A program made the position numbers and the translations under genes. From positions 3,404,062 to 3,468,061 of the forward strand of contig OX638379.1 of the NCBI GenBank assembly GCA_951813605.1: a stretch of 64,000 nt of DNA, in the 5' to 3' direction. This DNA comes from an uncultured Bryobacterales bacterium (lineage in GTDB: Bacteria > Acidobacteriota > Terriglobia > Bryobacterales > UBA6623). The notes beneath the pieces were generated by a model, which saw only the letters and a program-made list of their open reading frames with translations, was not told where the DNA came from and ran no database searches. Below, in pieces: positions 9,355-18,709 of this stretch (its first letter is position 1; the number at the start of each line of letters is the position of its first letter).

Positions 9355-11185
9355 TCATGCGTTTGGAGAACGGATCCTGCGTGTCACCGCGACCTCCAAT
9401 TCCAAGATCACGATCGGCGGAACCTCCACCGTGTGCTGTGGGCCCAAGTAATCCGTAGTCCAGGCCTTCAGTTCCGGTTTCGCTTCAACAAAAGCCGCGC
9501 TCAGTTCGTTGTCACCCTTCATGGCGATACTTTCTTCGAGCTCCATCTCGTATTTGGAAATCGCACCCACGTCCGGAATGCCCAGGATCCACCGATACGC
9601 AAGACGTCCCTCCGGGAGGACGTTGCTCTTGAGCCTCGCTGAGATCGGCTTGCCATTTAGGTGACACTTGATCTTGTCGAGGGGACGCTGGTCAGAGGCG
9701 ACAAACCGAAAACTATAGTGCCACTTGTGATCACCGAAGTCTTGCATGACGCGAAAATTTAGCTGTTTTCGAATTCCCAGATCCATTTTTCGATCCGACA
9801 AGATACGCCGGTCAATCACTTTTGCCGTCCGCGACCTTGCCTCGTGGAGCGAAAGAAAAATGTAATGCCGGTCCCGTGTGCGCAGCTTCCGCGGCTGCAT
9901 CACGTCCTCGATCATGGCGAATGCGTCTCCGCGAAGCGCCGTATGCTGCGGACCGCGAATCGAGACGGGATGAATATTGAATGTGCTGATGCCGTTTGCG
10001 CCACCCTCATAGTAGTTTTTCGCGCGGGCGCGATACTGCTCCAGCGTGAGAACCCGATAGTAGTTCTTGGACGCTCCGCCGGGGGAAATTGTGGGGGACA
10101 CCTGGCAGTTCGTTCCGTGGGTGAGTTTCCGAAACGCCTAGACGGGGATGTTGTAGTCCGGGCGGATGAAGTCACTAGGGCAAACGAAGTCGACGGGTTT
10201 CGTTAAGCTGGGAATGTCCAGGGCGTTGTTGTCCCGGCACTCCTCGAGTGTTGCCTGGACGCGGACCCCCGAGTACAAACGCTTGCATCCCCTCTTCGGG
10301 GCTGCGTAATCGAGCATCTCCCGAACCTCGCACACGTAGCGGGTCAATGCTGATGTGTTCTCGAGCGAGCGTTGCGGCTGGAAAAAGGGCGGCCAGCGCA
10401 TGAAGTCCGGGTCGAGCGCGTCGATTTCGTAGTTCTCAGCCTGCTCCCTCAGAATCGCCAAGCGGTGGGCACGCACCTCATGGATGGCAAAGTCCATGCC
10501 GCCGATCGGCGTACCGCTTTCGTCACGTATCAGCCAGTCGCGATGTTCCAGGAAGAATTTGCTCGCGACGTAGGCAAATTCGTAACTACTGTGGTGCGCG
10601 TCATTCATTCGAATGGTCGCGGCAACGGGGATGCCATGTTGGTGGCAGCGCTCGGCAAGCACTTTGAGAGGTTCACCGCCCGATTCGATCAAGCGTTGAA
10701 GGTTGTCAGCCATGAACCAGCGTCGGGGGAGTCGGACATTCTCAGACGCTGGGGCGACGCTAGACACTCGCCAACCTTGGTGTCGTAAAGGCACAGCCCG
10801 GCAGACAAGTGCTCCAGGCGAATGCGTCGATGCCGTGATCGACCAGGAAGTCGACGCGAATCTCTAACTCCTCCCGCGTAAGCGGCCAAACCGACCCGTG
10901 AAGCTGATTGCTGCCATCGACGTTGAAAAGGACTCTCCAGTCTGAGATCGGCGTTCGCGCTGTAGTTTCCGCCGACAGCGGCCGTGTTCCGGCCGGTCCC
11001 ACCATTGACGCGGTGAAGCGACGCCTGCAGATCGACGCGTCAGCCTGGGGAGAGCTACGGCCTGCGGAGGGCCCTGAATGGCCTCTACGAAATGGATGAA
11101 TTCCTCCTGAGGTGGCCACGCTCCCATTCGTGTTCCAAAGAATTCCTTGCTTCCGCCAATACGGCCCAAGTAACAACGAGCGCAC
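9355..11185 (-). pseudogene. Broken glycoside-hydrolase-like (TIM-barrel) gene
   Basis: Three consecutive minus-strand frames belong to one protein. The first (to about 10800) reads DWRVLFNVDGSNQLHG, then LVDHGIDAFAWSTC. The second (about 10800-10740) reads GLCLYDTKVGECLASP. The third reads RRWFMADNLQRLIESGG, then HGIPVAATIRMNDAHH, and ends at an in-frame TAG (10138-10140). The same frame then continues to 9355 (SKNYYRVLTLEQYRARAKNY, then YEGGANGISTFNIH). The pattern of an N-terminal FNxDG, a central A.IRMND(A)H and a C-terminal YYxGGAxGI matches GHL10-type putative hydrolases found in Planctomycetes and Acidobacteria. Two frameshifts and one nonsense codon make it a pseudogene, or less likely a cluster of assembly errors. 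It follows the TonB receptor by 16 bp. Confidence 0.7.
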
Positions 11186-11201
11186 CCGGGGCCATCTCGA
11201 C

Positions 11202-14200
11202 CTAGTAAATCAACTTCAGTGCAAACTGAATAATACGCGGGGCCCGCGCGCTCGTAATTCTGCCGAAGGCGCCTGAGTCCACATTCGTGTTCGGCCGATT
11301 GAAATTGACGCGGTTAAAAATGTTGAAGAACTCCGATCGAAACTGTAGCCGTACACTTTCGCGAATTGGTATGTTCTTGAACAACGAGAAATCGACGTTC
11401 GCAAAACCCGGGCCCTCGAGTATGTTCCGGCCGGAAGTCCCAAACGTGCCCTCGGCATTGCGAACAAATGCCGCCGTGTCGAACCATCTCTGGATCTTCT
11501 CGCCGCGCGCCCTGTCCGACGAGATCCGCCACTCTCCCGCGACGTCGGCGCGGTCCGAACCAATGCCCGTCAATGAATTGCCGAAGCTGCTAGCCACTCT
11601 GCTGAACTCACCGCTCTGAAGCCGTATGATCCCGTTGTTTTGCCAGTTTCCGAAGATGGCGCGGATAACGGGGTTTTGCTGCTTGAGCCGCGGTAAATCC
11701 CACACATGCGAGATGCTGGCAATATGCTTGTGGTGAAAATCCGCCAATCCGCGATCTAGAGCCCAATTAGTCGGATTCGCGAACCCCCCTCCGCCACTAC
11801 TCAAGCTCGCCGAACCATGATCAATCAGTTTCGACAGGGTGTAAGAGGCTAGGATACTGTAATCCCTTGAAAAGCGCTTGGAACCGCTAAACACCAATCC
11901 ATGGTACTGACTGAATCCGCAACTGCACCATTCTTGAATCTGGCCCAAATGGGGAAAAAGGCGCCGTTGCTGAATGTTGCGCTTTGTCGACCCTGCCGGA
12001 ACATACCTGGCATAATTGGCTTCGAAGTTGCCGAATAATTTCGTGCCCTTCGATCCTTGGTAAGAGATCGCCCCCAGCCAACTGCCCGGTAGTTGCCTCT
12101 CGATCGTAAGGTTCCACTGCTGCGTGTAAGGCTGCTCCATCGTATTTTGCACGACCCTAGACCGAAAGATGCCGGGAAATTCGGTGTCAAATGGAACGGT
12201 CTTTGCCGGCCATGGCGGTGGCGGCTGCCCTTGGAAAGGCTCGGAGAAGCTGGCAGGATCTTCGATATTGACGGTCGCATTAAAGGCTGGAATTGATGCG
12301 CCGATGTTCTGTGTGCTGACGGCAGGGAAACCTAGGCGAAAGATGCCATAGCCAACGCGTACGGACATCTTTCCGTTACCGAACGGGTCAATGCTCAGAC
12401 CAAATCGTGGAGAGAAGTTCATCCAGTCAGGTGGCACCAAACGGTCTGACACTCCCGGATCGCCAAAGAAATTGATGCCCTCGCCTATGTTTGGAAATAC
12501 CCGGCTCTGTTGGCCCCGGATAAATGCCGCCACTTGAGGAAATCCAGGACGCCATGTGTCCTTCCAAGTCAAGAACGGCTCGAACCTCAATCCTAAGGTC
12601 ATCGTCACTCGCGGATTCAACTTGACCTCATCGGACAGCCAACCAATCCAGTCTGTTTTCCGCAAAGATACCTGGAATCCGCTCGATTGGCTGAATACCG
12701 AGGGTCGCCCGAGTACGAAATCGGAAAGACGGCTGCCAGTGAGGCCGCGGTTGAAAGCGAACAGACCGTGAAACCCAACATTCACGATCGGGATGTTGAA
12801 TTGACGACGGTTAGCTTCAAATCCCATGCGCAGGTTGTGCCTTCCCATGATCTTGGTGATCGAAGCCTGGTACTGGAAGGAATTGCGCACCAGCGGCGTA
12901 TCGCCGAACAGAATGACGCGGAAAAACCCGATGACGTCCAGCCTCATATCGTCGCTGGCCCCGGCAGGCGGAGCATTGACTCCGATGTCCTGAAAGGTAA
13001 ACGGTGTCGTACCCTGCCGCAGGCCGAACGAGCGATTGAAGGTAAAGCCGCTTGTGAACAGCGTGGTCGGGCTCAACGTGCGGTCGAACTGGATCCGACC
13101 GTTAAAAGAACGGTCAAGCTGGGCAGTCCTGAAGCTTAGGATATTGCCGTCGATGCCGGTATTCGGCCGCGTGTTCAGATGGCGGAAGACGCGAACGAAC
13201 AAACGGTCGCGGTCACTAATGTTGTGATCGACCCGAGCTTGAAACTCGTAGCCATCGAAAATGGTCTGGCTGGGATAGCGAGTCGTGCCGTCCGCTTCCT
13301 GTGCAACCGGGATCCACTCCAGCATCCGGGGGACCACCGGGTCGATCTCGTTGCCAGGGATCACGTTATTGGGATAGGGAACAAGAGTGTCTGGATCGTG
13401 GATCTCGATCAAGTTGCCCCGACTGTCAAGGAAGTCACCGAAGTCACCGGTCCTCTGCTGAGCAGTTGGAGTGAGCGCAGTGGATGTCGTCGGCCTCTGT
13501 CGGACTTTGGTTCCCTGATATCCAAAGAAGAAAAAAGTTCTGTCTCGACCACTGTAACGGGGAAGGAAGACCGGACCACCAATGGTCGCACCCCACTGAT
13601 TCCTTTTCAGGCCATCGTCACGGGGAGCAAAGAAGTTCGTGGCGTTGAGCTTGTTGTTGCGCAGGAACTCGAATACGGTTCCGTGGAAATCGTTCGTGCC
13701 CGACTTCGTCACGGCGTTGGCGACGCCACCCGAGAAGCGACCGTGTTCGGCACTAAAGCTGTTGGTTTGTAGGCTGAACTCTTGGAGGAAGTCGGGGTTG
13801 GGGAAGGCATTTGACCGGCTGCGATAGTCGTCCTGGTTGTATCCGCCGTCCAGTATGTAATTGATCTCATTGCCTCGGCTACCACTCGAGGCCACTAGCT
13901 GCTGGCCCGCCGGGGTGAATGAGCCGCCAATACCCCTCGCGGCGGCACCCTCGATTGCATGCACACCGGGCACCACCAACATCAGTTGCAGTGGCGACCT
14001 ACCGTTTAAGGGAAGGTCGACTACTCTTCTTTCGTCGACAACTTCTTTGATCACGGCATCCTGTGTGTTAACGGCGACGCCTTCGGCGGTGACCTCGACC
14101 ACTTCAGTAACTTGGCCCACCTGTAAGAACGCGTCGACCCGAATGCGACGGTCGATTTCGACGGTAACGCCGGACTGAGTGAACCTTTGAAAGCCCGGTG

Positions 14201-14444
14201 CCTGAACATCAACCATATATTCGCCCGACTGCAGTGATGTCACGGTATAAAAGCCCAGTTCGTTTGACACCGCGGACCGTTCGGCGTTGGTGAGAACGTT
14301 GGTTACAGTCACATTGGCGCCTACGACCACTCCTCCGGAGGCATCCGTGACAACTCCGGACAGGGTCGTTGTGCCCTGAGCGATGAGCCCGGCAGGTGTC
14401 AGAGCCACGACAAGACCAACCAGCAGAGTTGTGCAGAGCTTCAT
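11202..14444 (-). CDS. Oar-like TonB-dependent outer-membrane receptor
   Basis: A 1,080-residue outer-membrane beta-barrel transporter, full length. Residues 1-22 form a signal peptide (TLLVGLVVALTPAGLIAQ). Residues about 25-110 are a carboxypeptidase-regulatory/Ig-like domain (LSGVVTDASGGVVVGANVTV). A plug domain follows (VVDLPLNGRSPLQLMLVVPG near 145), then a large barrel ending in FALKLIY with a terminal aromatic residue. This domain order is typical of the very numerous acidobacterial Oar/SusC-like receptors, which import large substrates with energy from TonB-ExbBD. The ATG has an AAGGGGGA ribosome binding site, and a good promoter lies 50 bp upstream. The neighbouring secreted enzymes suggest an oligosaccharide ligand; the actual ligand is unknown. 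Confidence 0.92.
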   Translation of the reverse strand: MKLCTTLLVGLVVALTPAGLIAQGTTTLSGVVTDASGGVVVGANVTVTNVLTNAERSAVSNELGFYTVTSLQSGEYMVDVQAPGFQRFTQSGVTVEIDRRIRVDAFLQVGQVTEVVEVTAEGVAVNTQDAVIKEVVDERRVVDLPLNGRSPLQLMLVVPGVHAIEGAAARGIGGSFTPAGQQLVASSGSRGNEINYILDGGYNQDDYRSRSNAFPNPDFLQEFSLQTNSFSAEHGRFSGGVANAVTKSGTNDFHGTVFEFLRNNKLNATNFFAPRDDGLKRNQWGATIGGPVFLPRYSGRDRTFFFFGYQGTKVRQRPTTSTALTPTAQQRTGDFGDFLDSRGNLIEIHDPDTLVPYPNNVIPGNEIDPVVPRMLEWIPVAQEADGTTRYPSQTIFDGYEFQARVDHNISDRDRLFVRVFRHLNTRPNTGIDGNILSFRTAQLDRSFNGRIQFDRTLSPTTLFTSGFTFNRSFGLRQGTTPFTFQDIGVNAPPAGASDDMRLDVIGFFRVILFGDTPLVRNSFQYQASITKIMGRHNLRMGFEANRRQFNIPIVNVGFHGLFAFNRGLTGSRLSDFVLGRPSVFSQSSGFQVSLRKTDWIGWLSDEVKLNPRVTMTLGLRFEPFLTWKDTWRPGFPQVAAFIRGQQSRVFPNIGEGINFFGDPGVSDRLVPPDWMNFSPRFGLSIDPFGNGKMSVRVGYGIFRLGFPAVSTQNIGASIPAFNATVNIEDPASFSEPFQGQPPPPWPAKTVPFDTEFPGIFRSRVVQNTMEQPYTQQWNLTIERQLPGSWLGAISYQGSKGTKLFGNFEANYARYVPAGSTKRNIQQRRLFPHLGQIQEWCSCGFSQYHGLVFSGSKRFSRDYSILASYTLSKLIDHGSASLSSGGGGFANPTNWALDRGLADFHHKHIASISHVWDLPRLKQQNPVIRAIFGNWQNNGIIRLQSGEFSRVASSFGNSLTGIGSDRADVAGEWRISSDRARGEKIQRWFDTAAFVRNAEGTFGTSGRNILEGPGFANVDFSLFKNIPIRESVRLQFRSEFFNIFNRVNFNRPNTNVDSGAFGRITSARAPRIIQFALKLIY

Positions 14445-14495
14445 GATGTCCCCCTTGGTTCCGCATGGCGGAACTCAGTTCTTGTTTCCAATTGA

Positions 14496-14524
14496 AGACT
14501 AGAGGAAAGTAATCCACTTGTCAA
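14496..14524 (-). promoter_or_regulatory. Sigma70-type promoter of the TonB receptor gene
   Basis: On the minus strand TTGACA (14524-14519) is followed after 17 bp by TAGTCT (14501-14496). The -35 is a perfect consensus. The predicted transcript has a leader of about 45 nt before the ATG at 14444. Confidence 0.55.
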
Positions 14525-14752
14525 CGCTAGGCGTGTGTCCGCCGAGCAGGGCGATACCACTATCGACGTCGATAGTTAGCGACCGAGAGCTGGTCTCTCC
14601 GCGCACACGATAGACCTCGGCCGTGCGATGCCTTGTCCAAACGACGATGACGGTCGGGCACAGGTTTCTTGACCTGTGGATCTTGGCTTCGAGCAGTCTT
14701 GGCGATTGACAACCGCGGATCCAAGTGGTCCCTGGCCTGGCGAATCATCCCG

Positions 14753-14771
14753 CTAATTCGTCTTGAATTAG
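14753..14771. repeat. Perfect 7-bp hairpin
   Basis: CTAATTC-GTCTT-GAATTAG, a perfect stem with a 5-nt loop, lies between the TonB receptor promoter and the redox gene. It lacks a T-tract on either side, so it is not an obvious terminator. Confidence 0.4.
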
Positions 14772-14814
14772 AAACATAGACTCACGCGCAAGAACGTATG
14801 CAAACCCTCTAATC

Positions 14815-14841
14815 GTGGGTTCGATTCCTACCCGCGGCCCA
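14815..14841 (+). other. tRNA-like 3' fragment (T-arm plus acceptor strand)
   Basis: GTGGG-TTCGATT-CCTAC forms a canonical T-arm with a TTCGATT loop, followed by CCGCGGC and CCA-like bases. No matching 5' acceptor or anticodon arm occurs at the expected distance upstream. The nearest complementary CCGCGG is about 120 nt away. This looks like the 3' remnant left when an element integrated into a tRNA gene, or a chance match. Confidence 0.4.
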
Positions 14842-14893
14842 AATGCCAGGCCACACCCGGGACAAGGCGGCGAGGCATAGGGGCGCTCGAACG

Positions 14894-16024
14894 TCAATCC
14901 GGGTCGGGTTCACGATTCTTGGGTGCGTTCTGGAACTGTCGGTGAAGCTCCACTACCCCAGGGAATGCGAGTGCTCCCCAAGCGGCGAGACTCAGCGCTA
15001 CCCAACCGGTCGGAAGGAGCGCGAATGCCGCGATCCAAGCGCCAACGAAAACGGCGATGCGCCACTTCATCCTTCGAGGCTTCGCGGACGGCTTGTCACC
15101 GGTGCGCGCGAGCGGGAACGCTCTTGGACGCACGAACCAACCGTGCGCCAGCATGATCGCGACATTGTACGGCCACCACCGGTCCCTCTTGGCAAACTCA
15201 GGAGACTCGTCCAACGCCGCGTCTTCGGTGCCGTTTGGCAGTCGCGGCTGCATCTGCGCCCAAACGTATCCAGGGGTTGGGCGCTGGCCCGCGCCGCTCA
15301 TGTTCTTGCGCGTTGGGCGCAATCGCCACCGATAGAGCACTCGGCGTTCATTCGTGAGCGCCAGCACGCCCGGTTGGAAATAACCCTTCGGATGGGCGGC
15401 CCAGAGCCTCAATCTCAAGTGACCGTAGTCTTCATTCGCAAATAGGTCCAAGAAACCGCGCGCACGGCAGGCGCCCCGAATCTCGTGATGGGGATCGCCG
15501 ACACAACGGAAACCGATCTCCCACGTCTCCTCGGCCTCTGTTGCGAGGCTCTGCGGCTCACTCGTTAGGCCGAAGACCTCTCCACCGGCTTCGCGGATCG
15601 CGTCGACAACCCCGGAGTCTGCATAGCTCCGCAACTCGGAGCGACATGGTGGTCACCAGAGCCCGCGGTAGACAAGCAGCACGATGAAGGCGTGCTTCCC
15701 AAGTTGATCATCGAGCCACCCTTGCCGCACACCGAAAGGGGGGTCGAGATGGGGCGGGATCACCGACGTCTCGGTTTCGATCGCGCTGACCTCGAAGCCT
15801 TGGCCCTTGGCCTCCAGCCTCACCTGCTCGTGACGACACAGGTCGCCCTCGCACAGGACCAGCCCCAGTTCGATCGGCTGACCAATTTCTTGGCCCATGG
15901 CCTTGTCAGGGTCCACAAGTCCTGTGAGCTTGAATTGTGCACCGCGTTCCTGGTTGATCCAGGCCAGCGCCGCCTCCGCGGCGGGTTTCAACTTGATAGG
16001 GATGTCCTCAACCACATTCGGCAT
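14894..16024 (-). CDS. Probable selenoprotein: AhpC/TSA-like (SelL-related) redox protein with a UxxC motif
   Basis: One frame runs from ATG 16024 to 14894, interrupted only by a TGA at 15655-15653. Upstream it reads KHAFIVLLVYRGLW and downstream PPCRSELRSYADSGV, so the TGA takes the place of the first Cys in the WCxxC active site of thioredoxin-fold AhpC/TSA proteins. Reading it as selenocysteine gives 376 residues with Sec124 and Cys127. The downstream part is well conserved in type (GEVFGLTSEPQSLATEAEET, VGDPHHEIRGACRARGF, HPKGYFQPGVLAL). Residues about 1-110 form an N-terminal domain, and two hydrophobic helices near the C-terminus suggest membrane attachment. A GTG start at 16096 is also possible. 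The likely role is thiol- or peroxide-dependent redox chemistry. A simple nonsense mutation is the main alternative. Confidence 0.75.
15626..15655 (-). promoter_or_regulatory. SECIS-like hairpin directly after the in-frame TGA
   Basis: After TGA (15655-15653) and a 10-nt spacer, GCTCCG-AGTTG-CGGAGC (15642-15626) forms a perfect 6-bp stem with a 5-nt loop. The stem can be extended past a small internal loop by CAT/ATG pairing. The loop starts 17 nt after the TGA and has G at its second position followed by T. As I recall the published description of bacterial SECIS elements, this spacing and loop are within the expected range for SelB recognition. Confidence 0.6.
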
Positions 16025-16301
16025 AGCCCTGACAACTCCGAGACGCACTGGGGAGCAAGACGGCCCCACCACCACGGTACCGCCATCGATCGGCACGCGG
16101 ACGTGATTCAGAACAACTTCTTGATGGGGACTACATCGGCTTCAGCCGATTGATTGCATGAAATCTCGAATCCCGTCGCCAATCAGGAGAAGCGATTCCT
16201 CCTGGATGTAGTGTATGCCTAGCGCAATTCTCTCTTCTTGGCTAGGCTACGTTCAGCAGTTGTAGGACTCGACGGCGGTCTTTCCTGATAATTGAAACGA
16301 A

Positions 16302-17195
16302 GTGACGGCGCAAACGAAAACTAGGCTTCGACAAGTTTCCCCCTGGATATTCACCGTGTTTCTGGCGTGCGGAATTTCGTTCGAACAGGACTACGTGGCA
16401 GAGATTGAAGCCTGGCGCGTCGACCGCGAGGAACGGCTCAAGGCCGACGACGGCTGGCTGACGGTCGCGGGTCTCTTTTTTCTTAACGAGGGCGACAGCA
16501 CCTTTGGTTCGTCGCCGCTGAACGACATCGTGCTGCGGAAGGGCCCAGCGCACGCAGGCGTCTTCACTCTGCGGGACGACACGATCACCGTGCGGGCATC
16601 AGAGGGAGAGATGCTATCCGTCGACGGCCATGCCGTTGAGGTGGCACGGCTCTGGCCCCACGAGGGTCCCCAGCGGCCGACAATCGCTCTCGCCCCCTTG
16701 TCGCTGTTCGCTCATTTCAGCGGCGACCGGCTCGCGATCCGCATGCGGGATCGTGAAAGTGATATTCGGCGCGGATTCACCGGGCTGCGCTGGTATCCGG
16801 TGGACGCATCCTTCCGGGTCCGCGGTCGCTACATCCCGCACGACGAGCCGCGCACGATGCACCTGTCCAACAACCTCGGCGACGTCCAGCCGGTCCGCAC
16901 TAGCGGCTCCGTTGCGGTCACGGTGGGCGCAGAGGAGTTGCGCCTGACCGCAATCGATTCCGACGACCGGCTGTGGTTCATCTTCCGCGATCTGACGAGC
17001 GGGAGCGAGACCTACGCATCGGCACGTTTCCTGTACGCGGACGCTCCCCGCGCTGACGGCTGGACAATCGTCGACTTCAACCAAGCCTACAACCCCCCCT
17101 GCGCGTATAACCCCTACACGACGTGTCCGCTGCCGCCCCGCGAGAACCGGCTGCCCGTACGGATCGAGGCGGGGGAACTCGACTACCACGAATGA
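16302..17195 (+). CDS. DUF1684 domain protein
   Basis: A 297-residue protein with an N-terminal hydrophobic stretch (PWIFTVFLACGISFEQ), probably an export or lipoprotein-like signal, followed by the DUF1684 fold. Family signatures are WRVDREERLKADDGWLTVAG near the N-terminus, RWYPVDASFRVRGRYIP in the middle and the highly conserved C-terminal DFNQAYNPPCAYNPYTTCPL (near 265) then PPRENRLPVRIEAGE. The molecular function of the family is unknown. It is divergent from the redox gene with about 280 bp between. IS6 sequence starts 25 bp after its stop codon. Confidence 0.9.
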   Translation: MTAQTKTRLRQVSPWIFTVFLACGISFEQDYVAEIEAWRVDREERLKADDGWLTVAGLFFLNEGDSTFGSSPLNDIVLRKGPAHAGVFTLRDDTITVRASEGEMLSVDGHAVEVARLWPHEGPQRPTIALAPLSLFAHFSGDRLAIRMRDRESDIRRGFTGLRWYPVDASFRVRGRYIPHDEPRTMHLSNNLGDVQPVRTSGSVAVTVGAEELRLTAIDSDDRLWFIFRDLTSGSETYASARFLYADAPRADGWTIVDFNQAYNPPCAYNPYTTCPLPPRENRLPVRIEAGELDYHE

Positions 17196-17220
17196 CTCCG
17201 GGGAGCATTATCGAGTTTTC

Positions 17221-17998
17221 GGCAGTCGACGACAATTTACCGATGGACTCCCTTTATCGACGCCCCCGCTGTCCACCGGAAATTATCAGCCACGCCGTGT
17301 GGCTTTACCATCGATTCGCGCTGAGCCTGCGGGATGTCGAGGATCTCTTTGCCGACCGCGGCGTCAGCGTATCCTATGAGGCCATTTGCGGGTTGTGCCG
17401 GACGTTGGGGCCCGCGTACGCTCGTGCCCTGCCTCGTAGGCCAGGTCGATTCGGTGACAGATGGCCTGGGGATGAGGTTTTCATCACGGTCCGCGGCGAA
17501 CGTCGTTATCTTCGGAGAGAGGCGGGCCAGCACGGCGACATCTTGGATATCCTGCTCGCGCGCCGCCGTGACGCCAGAGCCGCCAAGCGCTTCTTGCGAA
17601 TGATCTTGAAACGCCAAGGGAGCCCGCCGTCGCAACCAGTCACCGACAAGCTGCGCAGCTATGCGGCGGCCCGCTGCGGGGTGGGCCTATCCGCAAACAA
17701 TCGGACCGGACAGTACGAGAACAGCCGCGCCGAGATCCCCCATCAGCACACCCGGGAGCGAGAGCGTCGCACGAGTCGCTTCAAATCAGCGGCACAAGTC
17801 GAACGGTTTCTCTCGGTCCACGGCGCAATTCAAATCCTGTTCTGACTTGCGCGCGATCATCTCAAGGCGATCTATCATCGACAGTTCAAAGAGCAGGCCT
17901 TCGCCACTTGGATGAGGGTGCCGTGTGTTTGCTGACCCAAGAAGCATTGGACGAGTTTCAGGGAAGACCGCCTTCGAGTCCGTCAGCTTGACAGTGCC
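17221..17998 (+). pseudogene. IS6-family element, transposase interrupted (copy 1)
   Basis: From ATG 17243 the frame reads MDSLYRRPRCPPEIISHAVW, then LYHRFALSLRDVEDLFADRG and FITVRGERRYLRREAGQHGD, then RRTSRFKSAAQVERFLSVHG. This is the zinc-ribbon-less DDE transposase of a proteobacterial/acidobacterial IS6 subgroup. It stops at an in-frame TGA (17843-17845) where copy 2 has Arg in LFRLERHHLKAIHHR; the same frame continues as LARDHLKAIYHRQFKEQ. The DEVF Asp is kept, but the middle is degraded. Probable ends are GGCAGTCGACGACAATTTA on the left and an imperfect inverted copy (AGCTTGACAGTGCC) at about 17998. Confidence 0.75.
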
Positions 17999-18290
17999 TC
18001 GTCAAGGAATAGGATGCCGTGGCGGATCGGGCTGACCTTTTCGCGAGTCGGAATCGACGCGCCGCCGCAACGGCGCGATGCAGTGTCCGGAACGGTCGCT
18101 GGCGGATCAATCCAAGTTGTACGTGATCTGGCAGGCCGGAATCGGAATTTGATCTGTGTCGTTTCAAAGCTTTCGTCGAACGTTCTTGGAGACATGACAG
18201 GAGAAATTCTGCACGGGAGCATCGTCTTGCCGGCCCGGCGGGCCGATCACCAGGATGTTGCAGACAATCTTCGACAAGCTATGAGGGCTC
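17999..18290 (-). pseudogene. ComM/YifB-type Mg-chelatase-like ATPase fragment
   Basis: Minus-strand pieces in two frames match the ATPase core of ComM/YifB: CNILVIGPPG (Walker A, GPPGSGKTMLARR in the family), then SPVMSPRTFDESFETTQI, then IRQRPFRTLHRAV (family RPFRAPHHT), then IPTREKVSPIRHGILFLDEA (Walker B; family IPRPGEVSLAHNGVLFLDEL). The fragment is cut exactly at the IS6 right end, has frameshifts, and lacks the N- and C-terminal domains. ComM helps branch migration in natural transformation; this copy cannot work. Confidence 0.65.
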
Positions 18291-18574
18291 ATCCGTCCGG
18301 CGTGCTCAAAGCCGTGAGGAAAAAAACTGGCAATTGGCAAGCCAGCTCGGGTTTGACATCCTGTCCAGCTGTCGAGAGAATGACCTTCGACAAGATCCTG
18401 TTAGCGAAGGATTGCGATGGGCGTCCTGCCCGGCACGCTGGGTCCACATGACGTTGCCACCCAAGAGCACGCCTATCGGCTTCTTGCTGGTGCGATCGGG
18501 TGCCTCCTGCGCCAAGGGATAGGCGTCATGCGATGCAAGGGTTGGCTCTTGGCGCTCGCATTCGGGGCCTTCTG

Positions 18575-18709
18575 ATGCGTCGGAAGATCAAGCCGGACCG
18601 CGGCGGCAAGTTCGAGACGCACTTTGATCGGCTTGCCAGTGGAAACATCCAGCGGGAGATGACGTCCTGCGAAGGCCATTGTGTGGCCAAGTCGAGTTCG
18701 GCGCAGTGA
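18575..18709 (+). pseudogene. Frameshifted N-terminal segment of the ADOP permease gene
   Basis: ATG 18575 starts MRRKIKPDRGGKFETHFDR, then LASGNIQREMTSCEGHCVAK, which resembles the amphipathic N-terminal segment of ADOP permeases (ELxxHxE..., then NIxRGMxPxEARRxA). The natural continuation VEFGAVTQVQ lies in the next frame, so one base appears to be missing near 18690. The downstream frame otherwise has only a TTG at 18679 to start from. Either a recent frameshift or a sequence error explains this. Confidence 0.5.

Noticed and set aside
14710..14841. A complete tRNA, possibly tRNA-Sec, near the selenoprotein gene
   Set aside because: The only complementary acceptor-like strand is about 120 nt away, there is no proper anticodon stem and no TCA anticodon loop of the expected form.
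17843..17845. In-frame TGA in the IS6 transposase as a second selenocysteine codon
   Set aside because: The related copy has Arg (CGA) at this position and no redox motif surrounds it; it is an ordinary nonsense change.
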